A stretch of 64,000 nt of DNA, from NCBI RefSeq assembly GCF_004340785.1, contig NZ_SLXS01000003.1:467689-531688 (forward strand). Reading direction: 5' to 3'. The stretch is from Tumebacillus sp. BK434. Lineage in GTDB: Bacteria > Bacillota > Bacilli > Tumebacillales > Tumebacillaceae. Made by a program: the position numbers and the translations under genes. Below are positions 1 through 8,791 of this stretch, piece after piece. Position 1 is the stretch's first letter. Each line of letters opens with the position of its first letter. Under the pieces are notes generated by a model that was not told where the DNA came from, did no database searches, and saw nothing but the letters and a program-made list of their open reading frames with translations.

Positions 1-3000
1 AATACACCTGCTATATCTTGCACCATCTCATCTTCATATCTTTTTTTCCATTTCGCGAGAGCTATTTTCACATTCCCCAGACCTACCTCAAACGGTGGGT
101 ACCACTCTAAAAATCCACCTTTCCAAGACTCTTTTAATTGTTTGATAACAACAGGTGAGAAAATATATTTACCACCTTCAACAATTATAGGCTTCACATC
201 AAATCGGTTATCACGTTTTTCCCGTTCCCAAAATGGCAAAATATCAGTAACTTTCCCGTTGAGGAATTTTAATTTATCGCAATCAAGAGTTATAAAACGA
301 AGTGCATTTTCTATTTGTTCATGATCATCACTTTTGAGATCCTCAATATGTTTTAGGAAATCACTGATCAGATCATCTTTTTGGAACTCAAATACATTTG
401 GATAGATTTCTTCAACAAACGGCTTTTCTACAACTTCCAATTGTAAATATTCGAGTAAAGGTATCAGTATACCTAATTCTATCCCTGTGTCCGACAAAAA
501 GGCATCGACGCATTGAATTAGATTTTCCTTGTCTCTTTCATCATTTTTAATTGTGTAATCTTCTTGCCCATACTTACGAATAATCGTTTCTTCATACTTA
601 TGTTTACCGAAATCAGATATAAGAGTATCCACCCTGAAATCATGATCAATTTGAATTGATGAATCCAGTTCCGTGAAGTAACATGTATCGGCATTATCTT
701 GTAGCACAACAAGCCAGTCAGCAAGAGCCAAGAGATTTTCAAATTCATCTTTTTTACAGTCAAAAATATCATCTCTATGTTGAATGGCGAGATTACTTTC
801 TAAAAGATACTGAGCCGTCCTTAAATTCCGTCTATACTTTTCTCGAATATCTCTTGTTTTCTCCTCGAATTCTTGTAGAACAAGTGGCTCCAAATTTTTA
901 AAACTCGAATAACGCTTGAGATTGATCATTACTCCGTGCAACTGAGTGGAGTAATAACCCAATGCTTTTTTGTGTAAATTTTCTTTATTGTACTTCGAAA
1001 TGTGACTCTCAAAAACCTGCACAATAGCTGTTTGCATTTTTCTAATAACACGGGTTGCCTCCTTTCCGCGATACTCTCCAGGCTCTGCCCCTGCTACAAA
1101 ACAAACTTTTGCAATTTCTTTCCTTGCTTTCCCAAAGTTCTGTACATCCATTTGAAAATCAGGCGCCATATCAGAATAATAATAATCTTGTTCGATAATA
1201 AATACGCCGACCTCTTTTTTTAGTGAAGACTCTTTTTTTATGACCGACTCCAACTTTACAAAAGACGGGCCAATATACTTTTTTAAAGGATACATTAATT
1301 CAGAGAAATATGCTGATTCTACGCTTTTATCATTAGCATTCATCATAGCAGAAAGCAGCTCATCTAGATTTACAGCATATCGAATAATTATTGTATCTGT
1401 ATCAACATAGATATCACTATAGACATATCTCTTATTTCCGTCTAAAGTAAATCCGGAATGGTCAACCTTTTGTGCGTAATGCATGGGCATAAACAATACT
1501 TGCAATACTTTTCCATGTAGAAATGTGAATGCGGCAAGTGTTTCCCCATATCTATTAAAAAGGCGTTGGTTCAACTCATTTATAACTCTAAGTGCTGTAT
1601 GATTATTCGGTTCGAAATCTTCACTTTTAAAAAACTCAACATTATGTGCGAGAAAAAGGAATGTTGAGGATCCAATCATCTTACCCTCACCGCCGAAACC
1701 AAGACAGCCTTTATGTTCTAAATGAGAGTACCCCAACTCATACTCCTTAACTTCCCAACTTAGTGCATTAGAAAACATTTTAGAATGTATACCAAATGGA
1801 TAATTACATAAATTATTTTTATAATATTCGAATGTATAGTGATCTGAATTTCCATATGAAATAGAAATTAGATCATACTCAATAGCGCCTGATGAAAATT
1901 GTTGATGTGCACTTTTCCACGAAAAAAACAAATCGCTTTTCCCGCCAATGGCCACTATTTGCGCTTTTTCTAATCTGTCATATTCTATAAAATCTATCAA
2001 CTCACTAAACCCTTCCATAAACCCTAACATATAAAACAAATCAAGGGCAGAACATGAGAACTCCTCTCCAGCTTTACCCAAAAATACTCTAGAGGCGGAG
2101 ATATCGGTAATCGGTTCGATCAGCAAAAAATGAACTGGCATTTCGGCCAAAACATCAAATGCATATCCCCCATGTAGTTCTTTTCTGTAATACGTTTCGC
2201 AAAGTCGCAACTGATTTCGTTTATGCAGTAAATTGAATGCATTAATTTCTCTACGAATACTATCCTCATTATCGAAATCACCTTTATTCAAGGCAACTAA
2301 AACTCTTCCAGAATTGACAGTCATAAATGCTAGGTGATGACTCGTATAGGGTTTCTCTGTTTTCTTATCAAAAATTCTTGGAGCAACTAATACTCGTGAA
2401 CGATCATTATTCGAAAAGTTAAAAGTGTTTTCTATCAACTTCACGATTGTCAAATTGATATGCCGATGATACTCTTCTACAGTTGCCAAAGAAAGAAGTT
2501 TTTTGTAGAAGTCAACCAAAATTGATGTATTATAGAGTGGATAGCACACTTCCTTATGCACGAAAAAATGCCGCATTTCAATTGGACATATTTGATATCC
2601 CATTATCTGAAACGATTGCTTGGCAAGCTCCAAAAACTCTTCCGAATTAAATAAGTCATTCACTGCTAGCCAAAACTGTTCTGAAGGAATTTCAAACACG
2701 ATATTATAATTTTCATCTGAAGACGAAATATTACTATCAGATATCTTATTAATTATTTTGCGATTATATTGCAATATAACTTTAAGGTCGTCCGTCATTT
2801 CAATGACACTTGCCAATTCAGGCAGAAAATTCATTGCGGCATACACATGCCCATGACCAGTACCAAGAATCACAGGAAATGTTTCATCATCAAAATTGAT
2901 TTGGACTTCACCGAAATCATTTAAAGTTAGATCTTCCCTATTTGTAATTGGTAGATGTAAAGCAATTACATCAAAGAAATCCTTAAAATCGGAATATTCC

Positions 3001-3314
3001 TTTATATTTCGGGTTCCAAATTCTCTAGTATTGCTTAGAGCATTGTTAAGTGTCAATGTTTGCGCCATTGCTGAACGATTATCTGCCCAAGAGCTAACAC
3101 AAAAAACAGCTCGTGTAACATCATCGATGTTATACTTGGATAGGATTTTTTCAAGTTTCTTAGAATCCGCCTCAATATATTCAAAATAAGAGACACAATC
3201 CTCTATTGGTATAGTATTGTCATTTGAGACTTTGCGTATGGGTTTATCAATACAGCACTTTTTGTACTTCTTACCACTTCTACAATAGCAAGGATCATTT
3301 CGGCCAATTTTCAT
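1..3314 (-). CDS. Very large SEC-C motif protein, 3' end outside window
   Basis: An uninterrupted minus-strand reading frame runs from an ATG at 3314 to the window edge, about 1104 codons, so the C-terminus is missing. A good ribosome site (AGGAGG, 8 nt before the ATG) fixes the start. Residues 6-21 form a SEC-C zinc motif (NDPCYCRSGKKYKKCC), the metal-binding tail best known from SecA but also found at the ends of many accessory and uncharacterised proteins; here it is N-terminal. I recognise nothing firm in the remaining ~1080 residues. The last visible stretch (KKRYEDEMVQDIAGV) is charged and helical, which would suit the first helix of a restriction-endonuclease-like domain, but that is a guess. 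The gene is AT-rich against its neighbours, follows a P-loop ATPase gene on the same strand and lies in a probable island next to ssrA. Function unknown; nucleic-acid or defence roles are possible but not shown. Confidence 0.8.
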   Translation of the reverse strand, partial: MKIGRNDPCYCRSGKKYKKCCIDKPIRKVSNDNTIPIEDCVSYFEYIEADSKKLEKILSKYNIDDVTRAVFCVSSWADNRSAMAQTLTLNNALSNTREFGTRNIKEYSDFKDFFDVIALHLPITNREDLTLNDFGEVQINFDDETFPVILGTGHGHVYAAMNFLPELASVIEMTDDLKVILQYNRKIINKISDSNISSSDENYNIVFEIPSEQFWLAVNDLFNSEEFLELAKQSFQIMGYQICPIEMRHFFVHKEVCYPLYNTSILVDFYKKLLSLATVEEYHRHINLTIVKLIENTFNFSNNDRSRVLVAPRIFDKKTEKPYTSHHLAFMTVNSGRVLVALNKGDFDNEDSIRREINAFNLLHKRNQLRLCETYYRKELHGGYAFDVLAEMPVHFLLIEPITDISASRVFLGKAGEEFSCSALDLFYMLGFMEGFSELIDFIEYDRLEKAQIVAIGGKSDLFFSWKSAHQQFSSGAIEYDLISISYGNSDHYTFEYYKNNLCNYPFGIHSKMFSNALSWEVKEYELGYSHLEHKGCLGFGGEGKMIGSSTFLFLAHNVEFFKSEDFEPNNHTALRVINELNQRLFNRYGETLAAFTFLHGKVLQVLFMPMHYAQKVDHSGFTLDGNKRYVYSDIYVDTDTIIIRYAVNLDELLSAMMNANDKSVESAYFSELMYPLKKYIGPSFVKLESVIKKESSLKKEVGVFIIEQDYYYSDMAPDFQMDVQNFGKARKEIAKVCFVAGAEPGEYRGKEATRVIRKMQTAIVQVFESHISKYNKENLHKKALGYYSTQLHGVMINLKRYSSFKNLEPLVLQEFEEKTRDIREKYRRNLRTAQYLLESNLAIQHRDDIFDCKKDEFENLLALADWLVVLQDNADTCYFTELDSSIQIDHDFRVDTLISDFGKHKYEETIIRKYGQEDYTIKNDERDKENLIQCVDAFLSDTGIELGILIPLLEYLQLEVVEKPFVEEIYPNVFEFQKDDLISDFLKHIEDLKSDDHEQIENALRFITLDCDKLKFLNGKVTDILPFWEREKRDNRFDVKPIIVEGGKYIFSPVVIKQLKESWKGGFLEWYPPFEVGLGNVKIALAKWKKRYEDEMVQDIAGV

Positions 3315-3361
3315 TGTCAGTACCTCCTGCCACTCAATTTGATGTTGTACTACTTTAAACG

Positions 3362-3390
3362 ATTATAACAAATGGCTTGAGTTTAGAACA
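3362..3390 (-). promoter_or_regulatory. Extended -10 promoter of the SEC-C gene
   Basis: The minus strand reads TGTTATAAT, a perfect -10 hexamer (3362-3367) with a TG extension. The -35 position (3385-3390, TGTTCT) is poor. The start site would be near 3355, giving a leader of about 40 nt. This suggests the SEC-C gene is transcribed separately from the ATPase gene upstream. Confidence 0.5.
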
Positions 3391-3580
3391 GTAATTAATA
3401 ACATTTCGTCTGCGTACCCTTTGTATAATCTATGTTTTAAGAATGATAAATGTCATGTTATGACGAAAAGTCTATTGTTGAGTATTTCTTTATTTGTTTA
3501 AAAAGTATATCAATCTCACTTATGATACGGTTCACCGCACCTGTTCTAAACACATCGAAAGGTGCGGATTACCATATAAT

Positions 3581-3603
3581 AACCCTTCCGTCGGAGGGGT
3601 TTT
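3581..3603. terminator. Hairpin after the ATPase gene
   Basis: A 9-bp stem (3581-3589 with 3593-3601) around a 3-nt loop. The T-run is on the plus side (TTTTGTT); on the minus strand, where the ATPase gene ends at 3627, the hairpin is followed by ATTATAT, a weak tract. Together with the promoter at 3362 it accounts for the 312-nt gap 3315-3626, in which I see no convincing gene. Confidence 0.45.
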
Positions 3604-3626
3604 GTTCTACTTTTTCTTCCGCACAG

Positions 3627-5141
3627 TTAAGTTGTAACTCTTGAAATATTGACACCATTATCAATAGCATATTCTATTTTCGGATCAACAATTTTATATA
3701 TTCTACTTGTACCTTTACGGTCAAACTCAATAATTAGACCCATTCTTTGCATTTGTCCAAAATAATTATTTACTGAACCGCCGCTGACACCAGTTGCCTC
3801 CTGAAATGCACTTCTAGTAAACTCTTTTTTTCCTAAGCGTAACAAATGTCGTACATAAGAATATACATCTAAACTATTTTCCCGAGAACCCACCTTTCTC
3901 GGATAATATTCGTAATAATTAAACTCCCGAACGAACTCACTCAATCCTTGAATTATCGCTACTACAGACAATTTCATTTGATTATTATTTTTATACTGTG
4001 CATGAAAAATATATTTAAGAATATGCCACAAATCGCGAGGATTTCCATTGGCAAGTCGAAAAATTCCCGCAAAATCATTATCTGTTACATGGTCATCAAA
4101 TATTTCCCTATAATCACTAACAATTCCATTTGAGAATGTATCAATCCTCTTATTTAACGCCCCTTCTAGATCATCCCTTTCCCATTTTGTATAGGAAGTA
4201 AAGTGTTTTTGAGATCTCACCTGATCCGCTAAAAAACTAAAGGGAATGTTCCACAGGGAAACAATCAACTGCAGCTCTTGATTCAACAATAATTTATTAT
4301 CCGTTAAAACAGGCTGAATGAAGTTTGCGATTTCTTCCGCATCATTAACTAATCTACTATCCTCATCGATCTTATCCAGTATAAGTGTAAAACGGGAATA
4401 CCCTAGCCTTGTTATTAGATTGAGACATCTCACAATAAAATCATAAGTAACTGGTTGCTCTTCAAATGGTTGTTCTGCTACGTACTTAATCTCTGGAAAA
4501 TATGATCTTAGAACAATGTCTTTTGGTACTGCTGGAAGTGATGTGAAGTGTTGTCTTACTGCATCAGAGGACAATTGTATTGCACTCGATACACCATAAT
4601 TCAGAAGATCTCTCGAGAAGTTATATATTTTTTTCAAGGTAGGTATACCCCAAAATTGGCTTACTTCCTCGATCTTCTGCACTAATACTGTTTTACTAAT
4701 AGTTGGGAAGTATGTTTTTAGCAAATAGACTAAGAGTACTTTTTCATCATTTCCTAATTTCTTAATCCTCTTCTTCTCAATAACTAGTCTTAGAAAAAGT
4801 TGCTCCACAAGCTTTTTTAGTATGATCTTATAAAAATCTTCAGAACTAAATGGTGTAGGTAAAGCAGCAAAATCATCTACCCAAGCCACGAGAGTGTTTT
4901 CATTTGCTTTATCTTTGATATCATACAATAGAGCTGTCTTACCAGTTCCTCTGTTTCCAAGAATAAGCATAGTTTGTCCACTAGAAAATGCCTCAATGAT
5001 TGGGGAATACTCGGAAGGGCTGTAAAATAATTTCTCCCGAATTTGTAACTCATTTTCAGTAGAATATTGATTGAACGGGAATTTTTCGAAACCAAACCCG
5101 GATGCAAACTGATCGAAAGTAGTCGTTCTAGCCTGACTCAA
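3627..5141 (-). CDS. P-loop ATPase with C-terminal winged helix (accessory)
   Basis: A 504-residue ATPase. Walker A is GNRGTGKTA near residue 62 and a Walker B-like strand with acidic residues is LILDKIDED near residue 260. The region LANGNPRDLWHILKY near 375 resembles the sensor-2 helix of ORC/Cdc6- and STAND-like ATPases. Residues ~430-495 look like a winged helix, with EFTRSAFQEATGVSGGSVNN as a recognition-type segment. No membrane segments or signal peptide are seen, so it should be cytoplasmic. The start is a TTG at 5141 preceded by AAGGGTGAT; no earlier in-frame start exists and the first in-frame ATG is inside Walker A. Related families include archaeal-type Orc1-like and 'Sll1717-type' P-loop ATPases; I cannot choose among them. 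It is AT-rich, sits between ssrA and the SEC-C gene and probably belongs to the same island. Confidence 0.8.
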   Translation of the reverse strand: MSQARTTTFDQFASGFGFEKFPFNQYSTENELQIREKLFYSPSEYSPIIEAFSSGQTMLILGNRGTGKTALLYDIKDKANENTLVAWVDDFAALPTPFSSEDFYKIILKKLVEQLFLRLVIEKKRIKKLGNDEKVLLVYLLKTYFPTISKTVLVQKIEEVSQFWGIPTLKKIYNFSRDLLNYGVSSAIQLSSDAVRQHFTSLPAVPKDIVLRSYFPEIKYVAEQPFEEQPVTYDFIVRCLNLITRLGYSRFTLILDKIDEDSRLVNDAEEIANFIQPVLTDNKLLLNQELQLIVSLWNIPFSFLADQVRSQKHFTSYTKWERDDLEGALNKRIDTFSNGIVSDYREIFDDHVTDNDFAGIFRLANGNPRDLWHILKYIFHAQYKNNNQMKLSVVAIIQGLSEFVREFNYYEYYPRKVGSRENSLDVYSYVRHLLRLGKKEFTRSAFQEATGVSGGSVNNYFGQMQRMGLIIEFDRKGTSRIYKIVDPKIEYAIDNGVNISRVTT

Positions 5142-5182
5142 CTCTTATCACCCTTACCACATAATTTTGATTTGCACATACT

Positions 5183-5222
5183 ATTTTACCATATTAATTC
5201 ATAACCTTCGTAGCGAAGTTAT
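5183..5222 (-). promoter_or_regulatory. ATPase promoter with overlapping palindrome
   Basis: The minus strand has an extended -10 (TGGTAAAAT, hexamer 5183-5188) about 35 nt upstream of the TTG start. Where a -35 box should be there is instead an inverted repeat at 5201-5222 (arms ATAACYTTCG/CGAAGTTAT around TAG, one base bulged). A regulator binding there would control the promoter; which regulator is unknown. Confidence 0.45.
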
Positions 5223-5286
5223 ATTTTTTCATAATTATTTTTACGTTTCTTATGATAAAACTCACCATACCCAACCCGCAAACAAA

Positions 5287-5330
5287 CACAAAAACGGAAG
5301 CGACCCTCTTATGAGGGTCGCTTCCGTTTC
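5287..5330 (-). terminator. Strong terminator after ssrA
   Basis: A perfect 16-bp stem (about 5293-5308 with 5313-5328) with a 4-nt loop, followed on the minus strand by TTTTTG. It begins ~10 nt after the tmRNA 3' end and also ends plus-strand transcription (TTTC...TTTTTT). Confidence 0.85.
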
Positions 5331-5339
5331 ATCGTTTTT

Positions 5340-5709
5340 TGGTGGAGGCGAGGGGAGTCGAACCCCTGTCCGAAGACCTCGCTGCATGTGCTTCTACGAG
5401 TGTAGTCGTCTCTTTTAAGAGTTCGCCGTCAGGACGCGGAGCGACACGCTTCCGTCAGGCTAGCTCGATCATGTTTCGCCGGAGGTCCACGAGCAGGGCC
5501 TCTGGCTATCCCGCTAGAGTGACGTCCTAAGGGCTACGCAGGAGTAAGCACAAAGGACGGATTCACAGACTAAGCTGCGAACGCGAGGTTTTGGTTAAAG
5601 CTAGGTTTCTTAGCGTTTATTCGCTTTCCGCGTTTTTAACGTGGCCTCGCAGCCCCACGACTCGCTACAACACGCTCGAACAATCCCCGTCGAATCCAAA
5701 AACGCCCCC
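5340..5709 (-). ncRNA. ssrA: tmRNA (transfer-messenger RNA)
   Basis: Minus-strand tmRNA. The 5' end GGGGGCG (5709-5703) pairs with CGCCTCC near the 3' end to give a 7-bp tRNA-like acceptor stem, followed by ACCA ending at 5340. The T arm contains GGTTCGACTCC. The 5' part carries the typical GGATTCGACGGGGA. The tag reading frame runs 5614-5570: a resume GCT then codons for KKPSFNQNLAFAA and TAG, close to the Bacillus tag ending SFNQNVALAA. It works with SmpB, encoded just upstream, to free stalled ribosomes and mark the nascent protein for proteolysis. A -10 box lies about 50 nt upstream. Its 3' end borders the AT-rich island. Confidence 0.95.
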
Positions 5710-5756
5710 ATGATAGAAGGTGGAACGGGTCTTACTTCTGGCGCGGATACATCTCT

Positions 5757-5762
5757 AGTATA
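5757..5762 (-). promoter_or_regulatory. Extended -10 of ssrA promoter
   Basis: Minus strand TGGTATACT: a good -10 hexamer with TG extension, no clear -35. Initiation near 5750 would leave a leader of ~40 nt to be removed by RNase P at the tmRNA 5' end. Confidence 0.5.
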
Positions 5763-5795
5763 CCACACTCTCCCCCGGGCTTGCGGAGGTACTTC

Positions 5796-6266
5796 TTAGT
5801 ACTTCTGGCGTTCTCTGAGCGCACGCTCCATCTCGCGCTTGGCATCTTTGTTGGCGATGTCCTGGCGCTTGTCGTAGTTCTTCTTGCCCTTCGCCAAGCC
5901 GATCAGCACTTTGCAGTAGCCGTTCTTGATATACAGCTTGAGTGGCACCAAGGCGTACCCTTTCTCCCGGGTCTGGCCGAACAGCTTGTTGATCTGCTGC
6001 TTGTGCATCAAGAGCTTGCGCGTGCGGGTCGGGTCCACGTTGTGGCGGTTGCCCTGCTCGAACGGCGAGATATGCATGTTCATCAGGTGCGCTTCGCCGC
6101 TTGTGATGCGGGCAAAGCTGTCTTTGAGGTTCGCACGGCCCTGACGGATCGATTTGATCTCGGTGCCGGTCAGAACGATACCCGCTTCGATCGTCTCTTC
6201 GATGAAATAGTCATGGGTCGCTTTCTTGTTCTGGGCCAGTACTTTCGGCTCGGTCGATGCCGCCAT
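5796..6266 (-). CDS. smpB: SsrA-binding protein SmpB
   Basis: A 156-residue SmpB, the usual length. It binds the tRNA-like domain of tmRNA and carries it into stalled ribosomes. Visible family marks are the N-terminal [19 protein letters not shown], the oligonucleotide-binding core with [16 protein letters not shown], and the basic C-terminal tail ([20 protein letters not shown]) that enters the mRNA channel. The ATG at 6266 is chosen because AAGGAGG lies 8 nt upstream; an upstream in-frame ATG falls in the promoter. The gene lies between rnr and ssrA as in Bacillus and has its own promoter. Confidence 0.97.
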   Translation of the reverse strand: MAASTEPKVLAQNKKATHDYFIEETIEAGIVLTGTEIKSIRQGRANLKDSFARITSGEAHLMNMHISPFEQGNRHNVDPTRTRKLLMHKQQINKLFGQTREKGYALVPLKLYIKNGYCKVLIGLAKGKKNYDKRQDIANKDAKREMERALRERQKY

Positions 6267-6294
6267 GAGTTGCCACCTCCTTGTTGTTCCAAAA

Positions 6295-6323
6295 ATATTA
6301 TCACTAGTGCTCCATGCAGTCAA
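6295..6323 (-). promoter_or_regulatory. SigA promoter of smpB
   Basis: Minus strand TTGACT (6318-6323), 17-nt spacer, TGA-TAATAT (-10 at 6295-6300). Close to consensus, with an extended -10. It gives a short leader ahead of the smpB ribosome site. Confidence 0.8.
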
Positions 6324-6327
6324 GAGG

Positions 6328-6354
6328 GAAAAACCCGCTGTAATCAGCGGGCTT
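6328..6354 (-). terminator. Terminator of rnr
   Basis: Stem CCCGCTG/CAGCGGG (6334-6340 with 6345-6351) with loop TAAT, followed on the minus strand by TTTTT. It overlaps the rnr stop codon and separates rnr from the smpB promoter. Confidence 0.75.
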
Positions 6355-8713
6355 TTCGCTTTTTGTTCTTGCGGCGCGCTTTGCCCACCGCCTGCTTCAA
6401 TTCGGCCAGCTCGGACGGCGTGCGTCCGGTCTTCTTTTTCGCGGCCGGCTTCTTGCCTGCGCCCGCAGTGCTTGACGCAGCTCCTGCTGCCGCCCCTGCC
6501 GTCTTGCCTTTGACTTTCCTGGTCTTCTTGCGCTCGGCAATCTCCGCACGCTGCTGGTTGTTCTTCACGTGGTTCAGCAGCTGGAAGTCGATCGTGCGGT
6601 CGGTCTTGTTCGCGCCCATCACTTTGATCTTCACCGGGTCGCCGATGCGGTAGATCTTGCCTGTGCGCTCCCCGATCAGGCAGTACTGCTTCTCGTTGAA
6701 GTTGTAGTAGTCGTCGATCATGTAGGAGATGTGAATCATCCCTTCGATCGAGTTCTCCAGCTCCACGAACATGCCGAACGATGTCACGCCGCTGACGATG
6801 CCTTCGAATACTTCGCCGACTTTGTCCAGCATGTATTCGACCTTCTTCACATCGTCCGTCTCGCGCTCTGCTTCCACCGCCACGCGCTCGCGCTCAGAGG
6901 TGTGCTTGCCGACCTCGTCCATCATCGCGCGCAGCTTCTCCAGCCGCTCGTCGTTCAGCTTGCCGCCGTTGTTGATCACATCGCGGATGATGCGGTGGAT
7001 CTGCAGGTCCGGGTAGCGGCGGATCGGCGAGGTGAAGTGGCTGTAATACTTCGCCGCCAGCCCAAAGTGCCCGAGCGGCTCCGGCGAGTATTTCGCCTGC
7101 TTCAAGGAGCGCAGCATCACGGTGTTGATGATCCGCTCTTCCTGCGAGCCTTTCACCTTCTCCAGCAGCTCCTGCAGCGCGTTCGGGTGAATCTTGTTGT
7201 TCCCGCCCGCCCCCTTGATGTGGTAGCCGAAGTTGTGGATGAACTCGTTGAAGTTCTGCAGGCGGTCCGCATCCGGCTCTTCGTGAATCCGGTACAGGAA
7301 CGGGATGTTCATCCAGTAGAAATGCTCGGAGACGGTCTCGTTCGCCGCCAGCATGCACTCCTCGATGATCATCTCGGCGATCGTGCGCTCGCGTTTCTTG
7401 ATCTCCGCCACTTTGCCGTCTTCGCCAACGATGATCTTCGTCTCTTGGAAGTCAAAGTCGATCGCGCCGCGGCTCATCCGGCGGGCGCGCAGCTTCATCG
7501 CCAGCTCCTCCATCGTCTGGAACATCGGCACCAGGGAGGCATAGCGCTCCATCAAGTCCGGATGCTCTTCCGGCGCGGTCAGGATCTTGCGCACGTTGCT
7601 GTAGGTCATGCGCTCTGTCGTGTTGATCACCGACGGGTAGATGTCATGGCGCACCAGCTCCATGCTCGGCGAGAACTCCATCTCGCAGCTCATCGTCAAT
7701 CGGTCGACGTTCGGGTTCAAGGAGCAGATCCCGTTCGACAGCCGGTGCGGCAGCATCGGGATGACGCGGTCGACCAGATAGACGGACGTGCCGCGGGCAT
7801 ACGCTTCTTTGTCGAGCGGCTCCCCTTCGCGCACGTAGTAAGACACGTCGGCGATATGTACGCCGAGCAGATAGTTGCCGTTCTCCAGACGCTCCACGTT
7901 GACCGCATCGTCCAAGTCTTTCGCGTCTTCCCCGTCGATGGTGACGCAGACCCAGTCGCGCAGATCGCGGCGTCCGGCCAGATCGCGCTCGGTGATCAGG
8001 TCGGGCACGTCGTTAGCCGCTTCCAGCACCTCTTCCGGAAACTCTTCCGGCAGGCCGAATTTGCGGATCACCGACAGGATATCCACGCCCGGGTCGTCCG
8101 GGTTGCCCAAGATCTCCAGCACGCGACCCTGCGGGTTGCGCCAGCCTTCCGGGTAGGCGGTGATCTCGATGACCACCTTCTGCCCTTCTTTCGCCCCGTT
8201 AAAGTCCTCTTCCCCTAAAAAGATGTCTTGGCCGAGGCGCTTGTCATCGGGCGTCACGAACGCATAGCGTCCCGTCATCGTCACAATCGTGCCGACCACC
8301 GTCTTGGTCGCCCGCTCGAGGATGCGGATGATCTCGCCTTCCTGACGCTTGCCCGCCGCCTTTTTGTTGATGCGGGCGATGACGCGGTCGCCGTGCATCG
8401 CGCCGTGCATATCGCCTGCCGCGACGAACAGGTCTTGTTCCCATTTTGTCGAGTCCTCGGGAATGACAAAGCCGAATCCTTTCGATTTGCCTTGCAGCTT
8501 CCCGACGACCAGGTTCATTTTTTCAGGTACGCCAAATGCGTCGCTGCGGGTGCGGACGACCTGTCCGGTGTCCTCCATCAGTCGAAGCATCTGAATCAGG
8601 TCTTCCAAGCCGTCCGCGTTCTCGATGCCAAAATGGTCTTCGAGCTCCCGGATCGTCATCGGCTTGTACTCCAACCCGCGCATCAATTCTAACAATCGCT
8701 CTTCGGTCAGCAC
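6344..8713 (-). CDS. rnr: Ribonuclease R
   Basis: A 789-residue RNase R (VacB), a 3'-5' exoribonuclease that degrades structured RNA and, with SmpB and tmRNA, the mRNA of stalled ribosomes. Order of parts: N-terminal helix-turn-helix (residues 1-60), cold-shock type RNA-binding domains (about 70-215), RNB catalytic domain with the metal-binding [12 protein letters not shown] and the arginine-rich [12 protein letters not shown] (written here as [13 protein letters not shown]), an S1 domain near 640-720 ([17 protein letters not shown]), and a Lys/Ala-rich basic tail from about 735. The start is a GTG at 8713, with a GGGGG tract further upstream than usual. It follows the carboxylesterase gene, as in Bacillus. 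Confidence 0.95.
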   Translation of the reverse strand: MLTEERLLELMRGLEYKPMTIRELEDHFGIENADGLEDLIQMLRLMEDTGQVVRTRSDAFGVPEKMNLVVGKLQGKSKGFGFVIPEDSTKWEQDLFVAAGDMHGAMHGDRVIARINKKAAGKRQEGEIIRILERATKTVVGTIVTMTGRYAFVTPDDKRLGQDIFLGEEDFNGAKEGQKVVIEITAYPEGWRNPQGRVLEILGNPDDPGVDILSVIRKFGLPEEFPEEVLEAANDVPDLITERDLAGRRDLRDWVCVTIDGEDAKDLDDAVNVERLENGNYLLGVHIADVSYYVREGEPLDKEAYARGTSVYLVDRVIPMLPHRLSNGICSLNPNVDRLTMSCEMEFSPSMELVRHDIYPSVINTTERMTYSNVRKILTAPEEHPDLMERYASLVPMFQTMEELAMKLRARRMSRGAIDFDFQETKIIVGEDGKVAEIKKRERTIAEMIIEECMLAANETVSEHFYWMNIPFLYRIHEEPDADRLQNFNEFIHNFGYHIKGAGGNNKIHPNALQELLEKVKGSQEERIINTVMLRSLKQAKYSPEPLGHFGLAAKYYSHFTSPIRRYPDLQIHRIIRDVINNGGKLNDERLEKLRAMMDEVGKHTSERERVAVEAERETDDVKKVEYMLDKVGEVFEGIVSGVTSFGMFVELENSIEGMIHISYMIDDYYNFNEKQYCLIGERTGKIYRIGDPVKIKVMGANKTDRTIDFQLLNHVKNNQQRAEIAERKKTRKVKGKTAGAAAGAASSTAGAGKKPAAKKKTGRTPSELAELKQAVGKARRKNKKRKAR

Positions 8714-8791
8714 AGGTATCGGTGCCCCCCTTCTTCCTTGTTACTAAAGTATGCGCAGAGTGGCGCAGGGCTAAACAAAAAGAGGGCCATT

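Noticed and set aside
3450-3644. 64-codon plus-strand frame in the ATPase/SEC-C gap
   Set aside because: No ribosome site, runs through the hairpin and into the ATPase gene end; no family resemblance.
5201-5222. loxP-like repeat (ATAAC-TTCG / CGAAGTTAT)
   Set aside because: The arms are shorter than the 13 bp of loxP, the spacer is only 3 nt and there is no Cre-type recombinase; treated as an operator-like palindrome.
5167-5418. Plus-strand frame ending in GGGEGSRTPVRRPRC
   Set aside because: It runs through the terminator and the 3' end of tmRNA; the peptide is the well-known artefact of translating the tRNA-like end backwards.
6569-8218. 549-codon plus-strand frame opposite rnr
   Set aside because: Long antisense frame produced by GC-rich third positions of a well-supported gene; composition full of His/Arg/Val/Asp with no domain. 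The same applies to long frames opposite eno, gpmI, gap, selB, trxB and the chemoreceptor gene.
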